Positions 17,167-24,527 of a stretch of DNA of 51,110 bases are shown piece by piece. Origin of the DNA: CALHVX01 sp964640725 (GTDB lineage Bacteria > Pseudomonadota > Gammaproteobacteria > Pseudomonadales > Azotimanducaceae); the NCBI GenBank assembly GCA_964640725.1, contig CAZXIJ010000029.1, positions 1 through 51,110 on the forward strand, written 5' to 3'. Below the pieces are notes generated by a model. That model was not told the origin of the DNA, did no database searches, and saw nothing but the letters and a program-made list of their open reading frames with translations. Every line of letters starts with the position of its first letter. Within the stretch, counting starts at the first letter, position 1. The position numbers were made by a program, and so were the translations under genes.

Positions 17167-18003
17167 GTGACTGACCTGCACAACCTCAAGGTCACCACCT
17201 ATGCCGTCGATGACGGCATCGCGACCATCGCCTTGAATCGCCCGGAACGCATGAATGCCTGGACCGGGCGCATGCATACGGAGTACCGGGCCGCTCTGGC
17301 GCAGGCAGACAGCGACGCGGCGGTGCGCGTGATTGTGGTGACCGGCACCGGCCGCGGCTTTTGCGTCGGCGGTGATGCCCAGGCGCTGGAAGGTCACGCC
17401 GAGCGGGGCGGTTACGATGCCGGCACCGATGACACGCTGGCCATGCCCGGTTACGGCACTGATCCCAGCTTCGACGCCAGCTTCGCTTATCACTTTGGCC
17501 TGTCGAAGCCGGTCATCGCCGCCATCAACGGCCCGGCCGCCGGCGTCGGGCTGGCGCTCGCCATGTTCGCCGACCTGCGTTTTGCGGTGCCGGGCGCCAA
17601 GCTCACGACCGCCCACGGCAAGCTGAACCTGCCCGCGGAGTACGGTCTGTCCTGGCTGCTGCCGCGCATGATCCCCCTGGCGCAGGCGAACGAGCTGCTG
17701 CTGTCGAGCAGGGTATTCACCACCGACGAAGCGCAGCGCCTGGGCCTCATCAACGCGCTGTACGAGCCCGATGCGCTGCTGCCCGAGACCTATCGCTACG
17801 CGCGCAACCTGATCGATACGGTCGCGCCAAATTCTCTCAGGCAGACCCGCTGGCAGATCTATCGGGACCTGCATCGGGATGTGGGGGCTGCCGTAGTCGC
17901 TTCGGAGGAGCTGCTCAGCGCCATGATGAGAGAACCGGACTACCGGGAAGGCGTTCTTGCGTTCATGGAGAAGCGGCGACCGCGCTGGAGCGCGAAACCC
18001 TAG
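17167..18003 (+). CDS. Enoyl-CoA hydratase/isomerase family protein
   Basis: A 278-residue crotonase-fold enzyme acting on acyl-CoA thioesters. The oxyanion-hole segments GRGFCVGGDAQAL (about residue 64) and NGPAAGVGLALAMFADLRFA (about residue 120) are clear. At the position of the first catalytic Glu of classical hydratases (GGGCELA) this protein has GVGLALA, while a Glu is kept in LPAEYGLSW. It may therefore be an isomerase or another crotonase activity rather than a hydratase. GTG 17167 is eight bases after the TRAP gene stop, so the two probably form one transcript. Confidence 0.86.
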   Translation: MTDLHNLKVTTYAVDDGIATIALNRPERMNAWTGRMHTEYRAALAQADSDAAVRVIVVTGTGRGFCVGGDAQALEGHAERGGYDAGTDDTLAMPGYGTDPSFDASFAYHFGLSKPVIAAINGPAAGVGLALAMFADLRFAVPGAKLTTAHGKLNLPAEYGLSWLLPRMIPLAQANELLLSSRVFTTDEAQRLGLINALYEPDALLPETYRYARNLIDTVAPNSLRQTRWQIYRDLHRDVGAAVVASEELLSAMMREPDYREGVLAFMEKRRPRWSAKP

Positions 18004-18018
18004 ACGCTGCGCAACTGG

Positions 18019-18043
18019 CTGCCAGCGCGCTCACGCGTGGCAG
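18019..18043 (+). terminator. Hairpin after the crotonase gene
   Basis: CTGCCA-g-CGCG-CTCA-CGCG-TGGCAG is a 10-base stem with one bulged base, 15 bases after the stop at 18003. It is a terminator-like structure without a U-tract, separating the upstream genes from the signalling island. Confidence 0.45.
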
Positions 18044-18206
18044 AGTGAACTGGCCTGCGAACACCGGCTCTCCGGCGGAGGACCTGTTGGTGGAGAAACA
18101 GCACAAGATTTACAGACATGTGACATACCGGGGCGCTGCGCCCGAAGCGTGGTGTGAGTCACGGCATTGCCGCACTCAACGCCACAAGCTTGGCCGCAGA
18201 AAATTC

Positions 18207-18794
18207 ATGGATGGAATCCTCATGGGCCATAGCAGCGCCGAAAAAGAAAAGTCGAAGACGCAGGCGCCACCATCGTCTGTAGTAGCGCCCGATCACGATA
18301 GCAGTCTGAGCCAGATCCGCGAGCTGCTGCATGGCCAGCAAATACGCGAATTCCACGAGCAGCTCAACGAGGTTGTCCAGCGCAGCTCTGAGGCGCTGGA
18401 CGCCTCCCGCAATGAGCTCCTTGACCGGCAACGTTCCTTTGAGAAGCTGACCACCAGCAGAGAAGACAACCTGGAGGTCCGTCTTGCCGATGCCTCGAGA
18501 ACGGCTGAGGATGCGCTGCTGGGACATGCTCAAGAGAACCGACAAGCGCTCGATGAGTTGCGCAGCGAATTCCGGCAGGAGACCGCGGAGCATCTGGCGC
18601 AATCCGACGCGCGCGACGAAATCTTGCAGGGTCAGCTGGATGCCCTGAAGAGTCAGACAGATGCGCGTCTTGAAAGGCTGGAGCAATGCCTCGCCCAGGA
18701 TGTAGTGGGTCGTCAGCAGCTTGTGCTGGGACTAAAGGCCCTCACGGCGGCTTTCGAGAATCCACGCGATTGCACAAAGCCCTCCTCGCAGTGA
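18207..18794 (+). CDS. Coiled-coil protein of the small-GTPase island
   Basis: About 195 residues. A short basic/disordered N-terminus (SAEKEKSKTQAPPSS) is followed by LSQIRELLHGQQIREFHEQL and then a long, almost uninterrupted heptad region rich in Glu, Gln, Arg and Ala to the C-terminus (VGRQQLVLGLKALTAAFEN). The IRELLxG motif recurs in the membrane protein encoded next and in the protein at 43046, where the C-terminal segment also matches. No catalytic motif is seen, so it is probably a scaffold or adaptor. The start is uncertain: ATG 18207 or 18222, neither with a strong ribosome site. Its stop overlaps the next start (GTGA), implying translational coupling. Confidence 0.75.
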   Translation: MDGILMGHSSAEKEKSKTQAPPSSVVAPDHDSSLSQIRELLHGQQIREFHEQLNEVVQRSSEALDASRNELLDRQRSFEKLTTSREDNLEVRLADASRTAEDALLGHAQENRQALDELRSEFRQETAEHLAQSDARDEILQGQLDALKSQTDARLERLEQCLAQDVVGRQQLVLGLKALTAAFENPRDCTKPSSQ

Positions 18795-20239
18795 TATCGC
18801 AGCAACATCCAGCACTCGCCGCACCCGGCCGGGCTGCAAACCCAGATGAACGAGCGGTGCCTTCGATTTCTGACGCGCCTTTAGAAATCGACCAGCTCAC
18901 CCGCTTGCTGTTTGGCGCGTCGCGCGATGAGTTGCTTGCGTCCTGGGCTCACCCGAGCAGAGAGCATCTGCTCGCCCAGCAGGCGGATCTGCTGGGCGAA
19001 GCCGTCAACGAAGCCGCAGGCGACACGCGGTTTACAACGGCGATCGCTCCAGTAATCGCTTCCGGCGTGCTTGATACCGCTCGGCGCCAGCCCGATACCA
19101 TTGGTGAAGCCATTGCGCCCGCTCTCGGGCCGGGTATTCGCTCGATGATCAAAACAGCGTTGGAAGGGATGAACCAGCGTATCGAGACCAGCGTGCAGCA
19201 GCTGTTTACGGTTCAGGGTCTTAAGTGGCGCTGGGAGTCGTACAGAACGGGTGTTCAGGTATCCGAGCTCGTGCTGCGAGATACGCTGAGCTATCGTGTG
19301 GAACACGTACTGTTGATTCACCGCGCTAGCGGCACCTTGCTGAAGGATGCTATGCAGCCTGATTGCCGTGGAAAAGACCCTGCGGTGCTCGCCTCCATGC
19401 TGACCGCCGTCGCCGACTTCATCAGCGACGCATTCAGCGCGAGCGATGCTGTTGCGCAGCGTCAGTTCGCTATCGGTGATATGACGGTCCGCGTGCTGTC
19501 TGTAGGCGATCTTGTGCTGGCGGCTGTGATACGCGGAGAAGCGCCGCAGTCTGTGACTGAAAAATTGCAGCGCTGCCTGGAATCTTGCTCACTGATTGCG
19601 GGAGAGTCTGCGCAGCGGTTCTGCGGTGATCTGTCAGCGTTTGCTCCACTGGTTCCGTTCCTTGATGAGTGTCTGGTCTCGCAGAACATCAAGGACAGGA
19701 GGGGCGGATCTCTAAATGGCGTCTCGCCCGTACGTCGTTGGCTTGGGCCGCTGCTTCTGTTTGCGGCTACAGCACTGACGGCCTGGCTCTGGATCGATTA
19801 CAGGCAGAGCAAAGCCTGGACGGAGTTTCTGAGCCAACTGGAGTCGCATCCAGGCTTTGTTTTGCTTGAGCACGAACGCGTGAATCGCTTTGGGCGCCCG
19901 CAGTATGCGGTCACCGGTTTGCTGGACGAACACGCAGATGCGCCCCAGAAGCTGGCGACCGACGCCGGCCATCGAATCAGCTGGCGCCTGCATTCCTTTA
20001 TATCGGGAGACCCTGTGATGCTGGCGAGACGCGCTGGCCAGCGGCTGAATGCCCACGGCGACACCTTACTCGAGGTGTTCGGGTCCACGCTCCATGTGGC
20101 TGGGTGGGCAACGCGGGAATGGGTCGAGAAGGCTCAAACTACGCCAGTTGCCGGCATTGTAGCGGTGAACACGGACAGGGTTCGGCTGATTCAGCAACAC
20201 TTCGAGCATGTTGATGGGGCGACCTGTACGGACTGCTGA
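18791..20239 (+). CDS. Single-TM membrane protein of the small-GTPase island
   Basis: About 482 residues from GTG 18791, which overlaps the previous stop. The cytoplasmic N-terminal part (about 310 residues) starts with EIDQLTRLLFGASRDEL and contains GEAIAPALGPGIRSMIKTAL, LKWRWESYRTGVQVSELVL and YRVEHVLLIHRASGTLL. One transmembrane helix follows at about residues 314-337 (GPLLLFAATALTAWLWI, preceded by Arg). A periplasmic domain of about 145 residues contains YAVTGLLDEHADAP and ISWRLHSFISGDPVMLARR. In my recollection this architecture is found in bacterial proteins that continue into a C-terminal OmpA peptidoglycan-binding domain; here the OmpA domain is absent. It is convergent with the GTPase gene, six bases apart. 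Confidence 0.8.
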   Translation: MISQQHPALAAPGRAANPDERAVPSISDAPLEIDQLTRLLFGASRDELLASWAHPSREHLLAQQADLLGEAVNEAAGDTRFTTAIAPVIASGVLDTARRQPDTIGEAIAPALGPGIRSMIKTALEGMNQRIETSVQQLFTVQGLKWRWESYRTGVQVSELVLRDTLSYRVEHVLLIHRASGTLLKDAMQPDCRGKDPAVLASMLTAVADFISDAFSASDAVAQRQFAIGDMTVRVLSVGDLVLAAVIRGEAPQSVTEKLQRCLESCSLIAGESAQRFCGDLSAFAPLVPFLDECLVSQNIKDRRGGSLNGVSPVRRWLGPLLLFAATALTAWLWIDYRQSKAWTEFLSQLESHPGFVLLEHERVNRFGRPQYAVTGLLDEHADAPQKLATDAGHRISWRLHSFISGDPVMLARRAGQRLNAHGDTLLEVFGSTLHVAGWATREWVEKAQTTPVAGIVAVNTDRVRLIQQHFEHVDGATCTDC

Positions 20240-20245
20240 TGGATC

Positions 20246-20758
20246 TCAGATGTTTTCGTGGCGCTTCACGATATACGCCGCGATTGATTGGAAGCAGGCC
20301 TGAACGCTCGTTCCAGCTTTTGCTGAGGCTTTCCAGCGGTCAGCGATATCGACCTCTTCGAACAGCTCCAGCGCGCGCTCATCAGGCGGAAGATCGATTT
20401 TGTTGAGCAGGGCAACTTCGAAGGGGTCATCCAGAATGGCGCGACATGAATCGATGTAGCTCTGATAGCCTGCCACACACTCGAGGTCTGTTCCGTCCGC
20501 CACGTATACGATGGCAACCGCACCGGACAGATACACCTGCTGCAGGCTGGTAAGAGACATCTCTCCGGCGACGTCCCAAACCATCAGCTCAACATGTATG
20601 CCATTGACGATTTCTGTGCGTTTTTCTACACGTACGCCAACGGTTTCTACGTGTCGCTCGGAAAATTCGTCGCTGACATAGCGCCGTACCAGGCTGGTCT
20701 TGCCTACGCCGCTGCGGCCGGTCAACACTACTTTTGCGCGTAAGCTGTGCTCAGTCAT
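20246..20758 (-). CDS. Ras/Rab-like small GTPase
   Basis: A 170-residue single-domain GTPase with all G motifs: G1 GRSGVGKTS (K20), a switch I candidate in VETVGVRVE (Thr39), G3 WDVAGE (D62-G65), G4 LNKIDL (N119/D122) and G5 SAKAG. It is close to eukaryotic Rab/Ras in size. The residue after DxAG, the catalytic Gln of Ras, is Glu66. There is no C-terminal Cys, so no prenyl anchor. ATG 20758 has GAGAAG about ten bases upstream; the frame continues further but without domain content. It faces the membrane protein and diverges from the orphan HisKA gene across 165 bases, in which I see no convincing promoter. Confidence 0.9.
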   Translation of the reverse strand: MTEHSLRAKVVLTGRSGVGKTSLVRRYVSDEFSERHVETVGVRVEKRTEIVNGIHVELMVWDVAGEMSLTSLQQVYLSGAVAIVYVADGTDLECVAGYQSYIDSCRAILDDPFEVALLNKIDLPPDERALELFEEVDIADRWKASAKAGTSVQACFQSIAAYIVKRHENI

Positions 20759-20923
20759 AGCACTGTTCTTCTCAGGGCAGCGCATTGTGACACAGGAGCG
20801 AGAATGCAGTTCACAGAGTTCCATCCTGAACTCGCAGCGTGTGGCGAAGTTGTCTAGAGCTTCCGGCAACCAACACGCAGCGCCGATAAATTGACGCCCT
20901 GTGTGACGAGAAGCGGAACGACA

Positions 20924-21616
20924 GTGCGGCAGCATGAACATGGAAGCGTGGCGTGGCGTTCGCAGGAACTGAACTTACTGATATTCAGGCCTGGCGATAC
21001 AACGTGGAAGTGCCCGAGGTGGCTGCTTGCACTGCAGAATCACTTCGCTATCACCCATGTCGAAGACGCACAGCTTGCCAGCGAACTGGCTCGCGATGGC
21101 TCGTGTCTGCTGCTCGGTGTCAGCGAACGTGAAGATCCTTGCTGGCAGGCTCTTTCTGCGCTCGTGCTAAGGGGTGACGGCGCACTGCCGGTTCTCGCGA
21201 TTGTCGAGGATGGCCGGGTCGCCACGGCGGTCCAGGCACTGCACATGGGCGCAGATCATGTCCTTGCGCCGGCCGAGGCAACGTTTGAACGCTTCCCGAA
21301 CGCAGTAGAGGAGTTTGGGCTGCGCGCGTGGGGCAAACGTACCGTTGACGATCTTGCGCAGGCTTCGGATATCACCGATGCCTGGAACCCGCCACTCGCG
21401 CCGATGGACCTGGCGCACGCAATTCTCACGCCATTGGCAGCAGTGCAGGAATTCGTGTCTCTGGTAAAGGATGGAGTGACGGGTGACATCACCGACGAGC
21501 AAGGTAAGCATCTGGCGTTTGCCCGTGGTGGCTGTCTGAAGATTGAACAGGTGGTCGCGCGGTGGCTGATGGAACTGGGCGCCGCTAAAGAAAACAGTTT
21601 GGAGAAAACGACATGA
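20924..21616 (+). CDS. Orphan pseudo-receiver plus HisKA-like protein lacking an ATPase domain
   Basis: About 230 residues; the start is ambiguous (GTG 20924, GTG 20948 or TTG 20891). Residues ~16-130 look like a degenerate receiver: hydrophobic strands LNLLIF, CLLLGV, LPVLAIVED and a QALHMGADHVL turn. The phospho-acceptor Asp position is Gly65 and the conserved Lys is lost. Residues ~160-218 (DLAHAILTPLAAVQEFVSLV, then TDEQGKHLAFARGG) follow the HisKA dimerisation pattern of SHELRTPLTAI, keeping His165 and the TPL but replacing the following acidic residue with Ala166. No HATPase domain follows. It overlaps the next response-regulator gene (ATGA at 21613). Confidence 0.7.
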   Translation: MRQHEHGSVAWRSQELNLLIFRPGDTTWKCPRWLLALQNHFAITHVEDAQLASELARDGSCLLLGVSEREDPCWQALSALVLRGDGALPVLAIVEDGRVATAVQALHMGADHVLAPAEATFERFPNAVEEFGLRAWGKRTVDDLAQASDITDAWNPPLAPMDLAHAILTPLAAVQEFVSLVKDGVTGDITDEQGKHLAFARGGCLKIEQVVARWLMELGAAKENSLEKTT

Positions 21617-21966
21617 CGTCAATTTTGCTGGTCGAAGACGATAAGGATATCGCGCGTGCGCTCAAGCTTCGGTTGAGTGCCAACGACATGGATGTCGCGG
21701 TCGCGTATGACGCGTCGACGGCACTGATGATCGCAAGGAAACACCAGCCGGACGTTGTGCTGCTCGACATCAGCATGCCTGGCGGTGACGGGTTTCTCGT
21801 GGCGGAGCGTATTGCTGAGGTGTTCGGCGCGATACCGATCATATTTCTCACCGCCAACGGTCAGCAGGATATGAGACAGCGGGCACACGCGATGGGCGCG
21901 AGCGGCTTTTTCCAGAAACCGTTTGATACGAATGACTTGTTGGCTGCGATCGGTGCGGCGGCATAG
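21613..21966 (+). CDS. Single-domain response regulator (CheY-like)
   Basis: A 117-residue stand-alone receiver. The acidic pair is in LLVEDDKD, the phospho-acceptor is D52 (VVLLDISMPG), the switch Thr is T80 (FLTANG) and the Lys is K102 (QKPF). All active-site residues are intact and there is no output domain, so it must signal by protein-protein contact. Its start overlaps the stop of the orphan HisKA gene, which makes that protein its likely partner; the REC-kinase two genes on is the likely phosphodonor. Confidence 0.9.
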   Translation: MTSILLVEDDKDIARALKLRLSANDMDVAVAYDASTALMIARKHQPDVVLLDISMPGGDGFLVAERIAEVFGAIPIIFLTANGQQDMRQRAHAMGASGFFQKPFDTNDLLAAIGAAA

Positions 21967-21986
21967 CACAACAGGAGTATCTGAAG

Positions 21987-22400
21987 TTGAGTCAGCAATT
22001 GCCAAGGTTTAGGGCTCTGGCGTTCGGCAAACGAGTGCTGATGGTCGATGATGATCCGTTGATTCTGCGGGCACTCAGGACACGCCTGCAGCACGCAGGG
22101 CATGAGGTCAGTGCTCATGCCGATGGGGCGAGCGCCCTCTCGGCTGCCGAGCGGTGGCCCGCGGACGTCGCTTTGATTGACATCAACATGCCCGGGCTGA
22201 ATGGCATCAATGTCGCAAAGGGCCTTCGGCGACTGCGTCCGGAGTGTGCGGTCATTCTGCAAACTGCAGGGAAGTCAGAAGATGTACTGCGCGAAGCCCG
22301 GCAAAGCGATGTGCTGTCCGTACTGGAGAAACCTTTCGAAGCCAGGGAGCTGTTGGAGCTCGTTGAGTCATCCTGCCCAAAGCTGGTCGGCGTTCCTTAG
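21987..22400 (+). CDS. Single-domain response regulator
   Basis: A 137-residue receiver-only protein: MVDDDP acidic pocket, D65 (ALIDINMPG), T93 (LQTAG) and K115 (EKPF). All phosphorylation residues are present, with a short N-terminal extension and no output domain. TTG 21987 is supported by AGGAG at 21973-21977 with nine bases of spacing. It is the second of two distinct CheY-like proteins in a row, 20 bases after the first, suggesting a branched phosphorelay. Confidence 0.86.
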   Translation: MSQQLPRFRALAFGKRVLMVDDDPLILRALRTRLQHAGHEVSAHADGASALSAAERWPADVALIDINMPGLNGINVAKGLRRLRPECAVILQTAGKSEDVLREARQSDVLSVLEKPFEARELLELVESSCPKLVGVP

Positions 22401-22415
22401 CCGGTGGCCCAATCG

Positions 22416-23615
22416 ATGTCAACGCGAACTCCGATCCTGGCAACGATGTCGTTTGTCAGCCCATACCCTAGAATCCTGATCGTAGACAACGATGAGCAGG
22501 ATCGAGAACTTTTCTGCAGTGCTTTGCAGCAGATAAGCCACGACATGATTGTTGTTGTTTGCGGATCGCTGGAGCTTGCCGAGTATCTCTTTGAGATTCA
22601 GGAGTTCGATTGCCTGCTGCTCGACTTTCATTTGATTGACGGAGTTGCCCAAGGACCCATCGAACGTCTTCGCGCGGCTGCCGGGAACCCTCACCTGCCG
22701 GTCATTCTAATGTCCAGTTACGGCACGGAAGAGAAGGCGGCAGACGCGCTGGTCAATGGCGCGTCAGACTATCTCGCAAAGAATCAGGTTACGAGCGGCG
22801 CCTTAAAGCGATCCATAGAGAACTGCACGGTGAAAGCCCGGCTGGCTATATCACTGGATATGGAACGCCAGAGCCTCCGAAAGGCGAACGACGCGCTGAC
22901 GCGAAAGGGTCGTGAGATTCAGTCGTTCTATCATACGGTCTCTCACGAGCTGAAGACGCCGCTGACAGCCATTCGTGAGTTCTGCGCCCTGGTCCACGAC
23001 GAGGTTCTGGGGCCCGCGCTGCCTGCGCAGGTGGACGCGATGCAGACCGCGCTTAAGTGCTGTGATCGTTTGTCCCATCTGGTGAATGATCTGTTTGACG
23101 CTGCCCGTGTGGAAACGGGAAAGCTCGAGCTGCATCGATCGATTACGGATATCAGCGCCCTTTTAAAGGATGAGCTGTTGGTACAGAAGACCTGGATCAG
23201 CGATCACCACCTATCGCTCGTCACCGATATAGACAAGCAGATTCCGCATCTGGCGGTAGATCCGGCTCGCATACGCCAGGTGGTATCGAACTTGATCCGC
23301 AATGCGGTGAAGTTTACTGATGCGGGTGGTCAGATAAGGGTTAGTGCCATGTGCTCGATCGGCGACGGGGTTGTGGCGCTTGAAGTGGCTGATAACGGCT
23401 ATGGTATAGAAGCCGAGCACGCCCCCTTCATTTTCGACCGGCTCTATCAGGTCGACGCACATGGCCAGTCCTCGCAGAACGGTATGGGCATCGGGCTGTA
23501 TCTGTGCAGTCAGATCATCCGCCAGCATGGTGGCAGCATTAGCGTCAGATCGCAGTTTGGAGAGGGCAGCACTTTCCGAATCGAGCTACCTATATCCCGG
23601 GGCGTGGCAGCGTAG
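22416..23615 (+). CDS. Receiver-histidine kinase hybrid (REC-HisKA-HATPase)
   Basis: About 399 residues, soluble, with no sensor TM. The N-terminal receiver (LIVDNDEQD, phospho-acceptor D70, S in the switch position, K122) is followed by a short coiled linker, HisKA (HTVSHELKTPLTAI, His177) and the HATPase domain with the N box (NLIRNAVKF, N296), G1 (VADNGYGI) and G2 (GMGIGLYL). It is a complete cytoplasmic kinase whose input is itself a receiver. ATG 22416 is chosen; GTG 22404 is possible. It is the only ATP-binding kinase of the island and should feed the two CheY-like proteins. Confidence 0.9.
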   Translation: MSTRTPILATMSFVSPYPRILIVDNDEQDRELFCSALQQISHDMIVVVCGSLELAEYLFEIQEFDCLLLDFHLIDGVAQGPIERLRAAAGNPHLPVILMSSYGTEEKAADALVNGASDYLAKNQVTSGALKRSIENCTVKARLAISLDMERQSLRKANDALTRKGREIQSFYHTVSHELKTPLTAIREFCALVHDEVLGPALPAQVDAMQTALKCCDRLSHLVNDLFDAARVETGKLELHRSITDISALLKDELLVQKTWISDHHLSLVTDIDKQIPHLAVDPARIRQVVSNLIRNAVKFTDAGGQIRVSAMCSIGDGVVALEVADNGYGIEAEHAPFIFDRLYQVDAHGQSSQNGMGIGLYLCSQIIRQHGGSISVRSQFGEGSTFRIELPISRGVAA

Positions 23616-23755
23616 ACGGTTCTGCGACCGTACGCCGAAGCCAGTTTGACACGCTGCCCCAGCTGTAGGGGTACGCCGCGGTCTCGCGGACCTGCGGGAG
23701 CCCGCGCAGCTGTGCCTTGACCTGAGCGGCCCGGATCGAGTCAGCGCGCTGCCCG
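23616..23755. other. Non-genic stretch after the kinase gene
   Basis: With the remnant that follows, this belongs to a 353-base region without an intact gene. A minus-strand frame with coding-like composition runs through it (ending at 23590 inside the kinase gene), including LPQVRETAAYPYSWG. It has no start codon and I recognise no family. GGGTAC-CCGCGGTCTCGC here resembles a stretch of the FdhF-like gene near 24.86 kb. Confidence 0.4.
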
Positions 23756-23968
23756 TTACCGCCCAGGAAGACACGGCGAGCGTGGCCATTCCCGCAGAGG
23801 CGTCCTGCTGCGCGGGTCTGTTCGGGTGCCGACCAATACGTTTGCCTCCGGGTAGTGCGCGATCCTCAACGCAGCGGGGTCTTTATGCGCCAGGGCCACC
23901 GCCCACACCGAAAACAGCCTGCTGAAAAAGATCAATCCGTGTTCGCGGATGCCGTGAACGCTGCAGGG
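23756..23968 (-). pseudogene. Remnant of an FdhF-like C-terminus
   Basis: Read on the minus strand, this frame contains YPEANVLVGTRTDPRSRTP, preceded by HKD. It matches the tail of the intact FdhF-like protein encoded at 24.5 kb (YPEANVLIGTRADRRSKTP, preceded by KD). The DNA at 23824-23856 is also nearly identical to 24600-24632. The frame has no start codon, begins right after the slyD stop codon and closes at 23756, so it can only be a decayed fragment. Confidence 0.65.
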
Positions 23969-24433
23969 TTAGTGCGCGTGTCCGTGCGCCAGCTCTTCTT
24001 CCGTCGCGGCGCGGATGTCCGTTACCGTGACGTCAAAGTGCAACGTTTGCCCGGCGAGCGGATGATTGGCATTCAGGGTCGCCGTGTCCTCGCCGATCGC
24101 CTCGACGATCAGCACCTGGACTTGCCCGTCCGGCGCCTGCGACTGGATCTGCATGCCCACGGTCAGGTTTTCGATCTGCGCCAGCGCCTCCAGGGGCACC
24201 TCCTGGATCATTTCCGGGTGGTGCTCGCCGTAGCCGTCGGCCGGCGCGATGGATGCCTTGAAGCTGTCGCCGGCGCTGCGTCCTTCGAGTTCCTTTTCGA
24301 GGCCGCCGATGAGCCCGCCGTGACCGTGCAAGTAATTCAGCGGGTCGCTGCCGGCCGATGAGTCGAGCGTTTCGCCGTCGTCGTTGGTCAGGGTGTAGTG
24401 GATAGCAACGACGCTGTCGCGGGCGATTTTCAT
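23969..24433 (-). CDS. slyD: FKBP-type peptidyl-prolyl isomerase, SlyD family
   Basis: A 154-residue cytoplasmic prolyl isomerase/chaperone. The FKBP core (VAIHYTLTNDDGETLDSS, LIGGLEKELEG) is interrupted by the insert-in-flap domain (PADGYGEHHPEMIQEVP to ANHPLAGQTLHFDV), as in SlyD. The C-terminus is a short His-rich HGHAH instead of the long metal-binding tail of E. coli SlyD, so nickel storage is probably weak. It is monocistronic, downstream of the FdhF-like gene on the same strand with a gap of about 95 bases. Confidence 0.93.
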   Translation of the reverse strand: MKIARDSVVAIHYTLTNDDGETLDSSAGSDPLNYLHGHGGLIGGLEKELEGRSAGDSFKASIAPADGYGEHHPEMIQEVPLEALAQIENLTVGMQIQSQAPDGQVQVLIVEAIGEDTATLNANHPLAGQTLHFDVTVTDIRAATEEELAHGHAH

Positions 24434-24527
24434 GGGGCGTGCTCAGTCAGTCCTAAGGTAGAGCCGGCACCATACAGCGATTGGTTCGCGCCGGGCAGGG
24501 CTGTCCGGTGTTGACCGCCCTGGAGCG

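Noticed and set aside
23586..23870. A real gene on the minus strand just past the kinase gene
   Set aside because: The frame has coding-like composition but no start codon, overlaps the kinase end and begins after a stop inside a decayed region.
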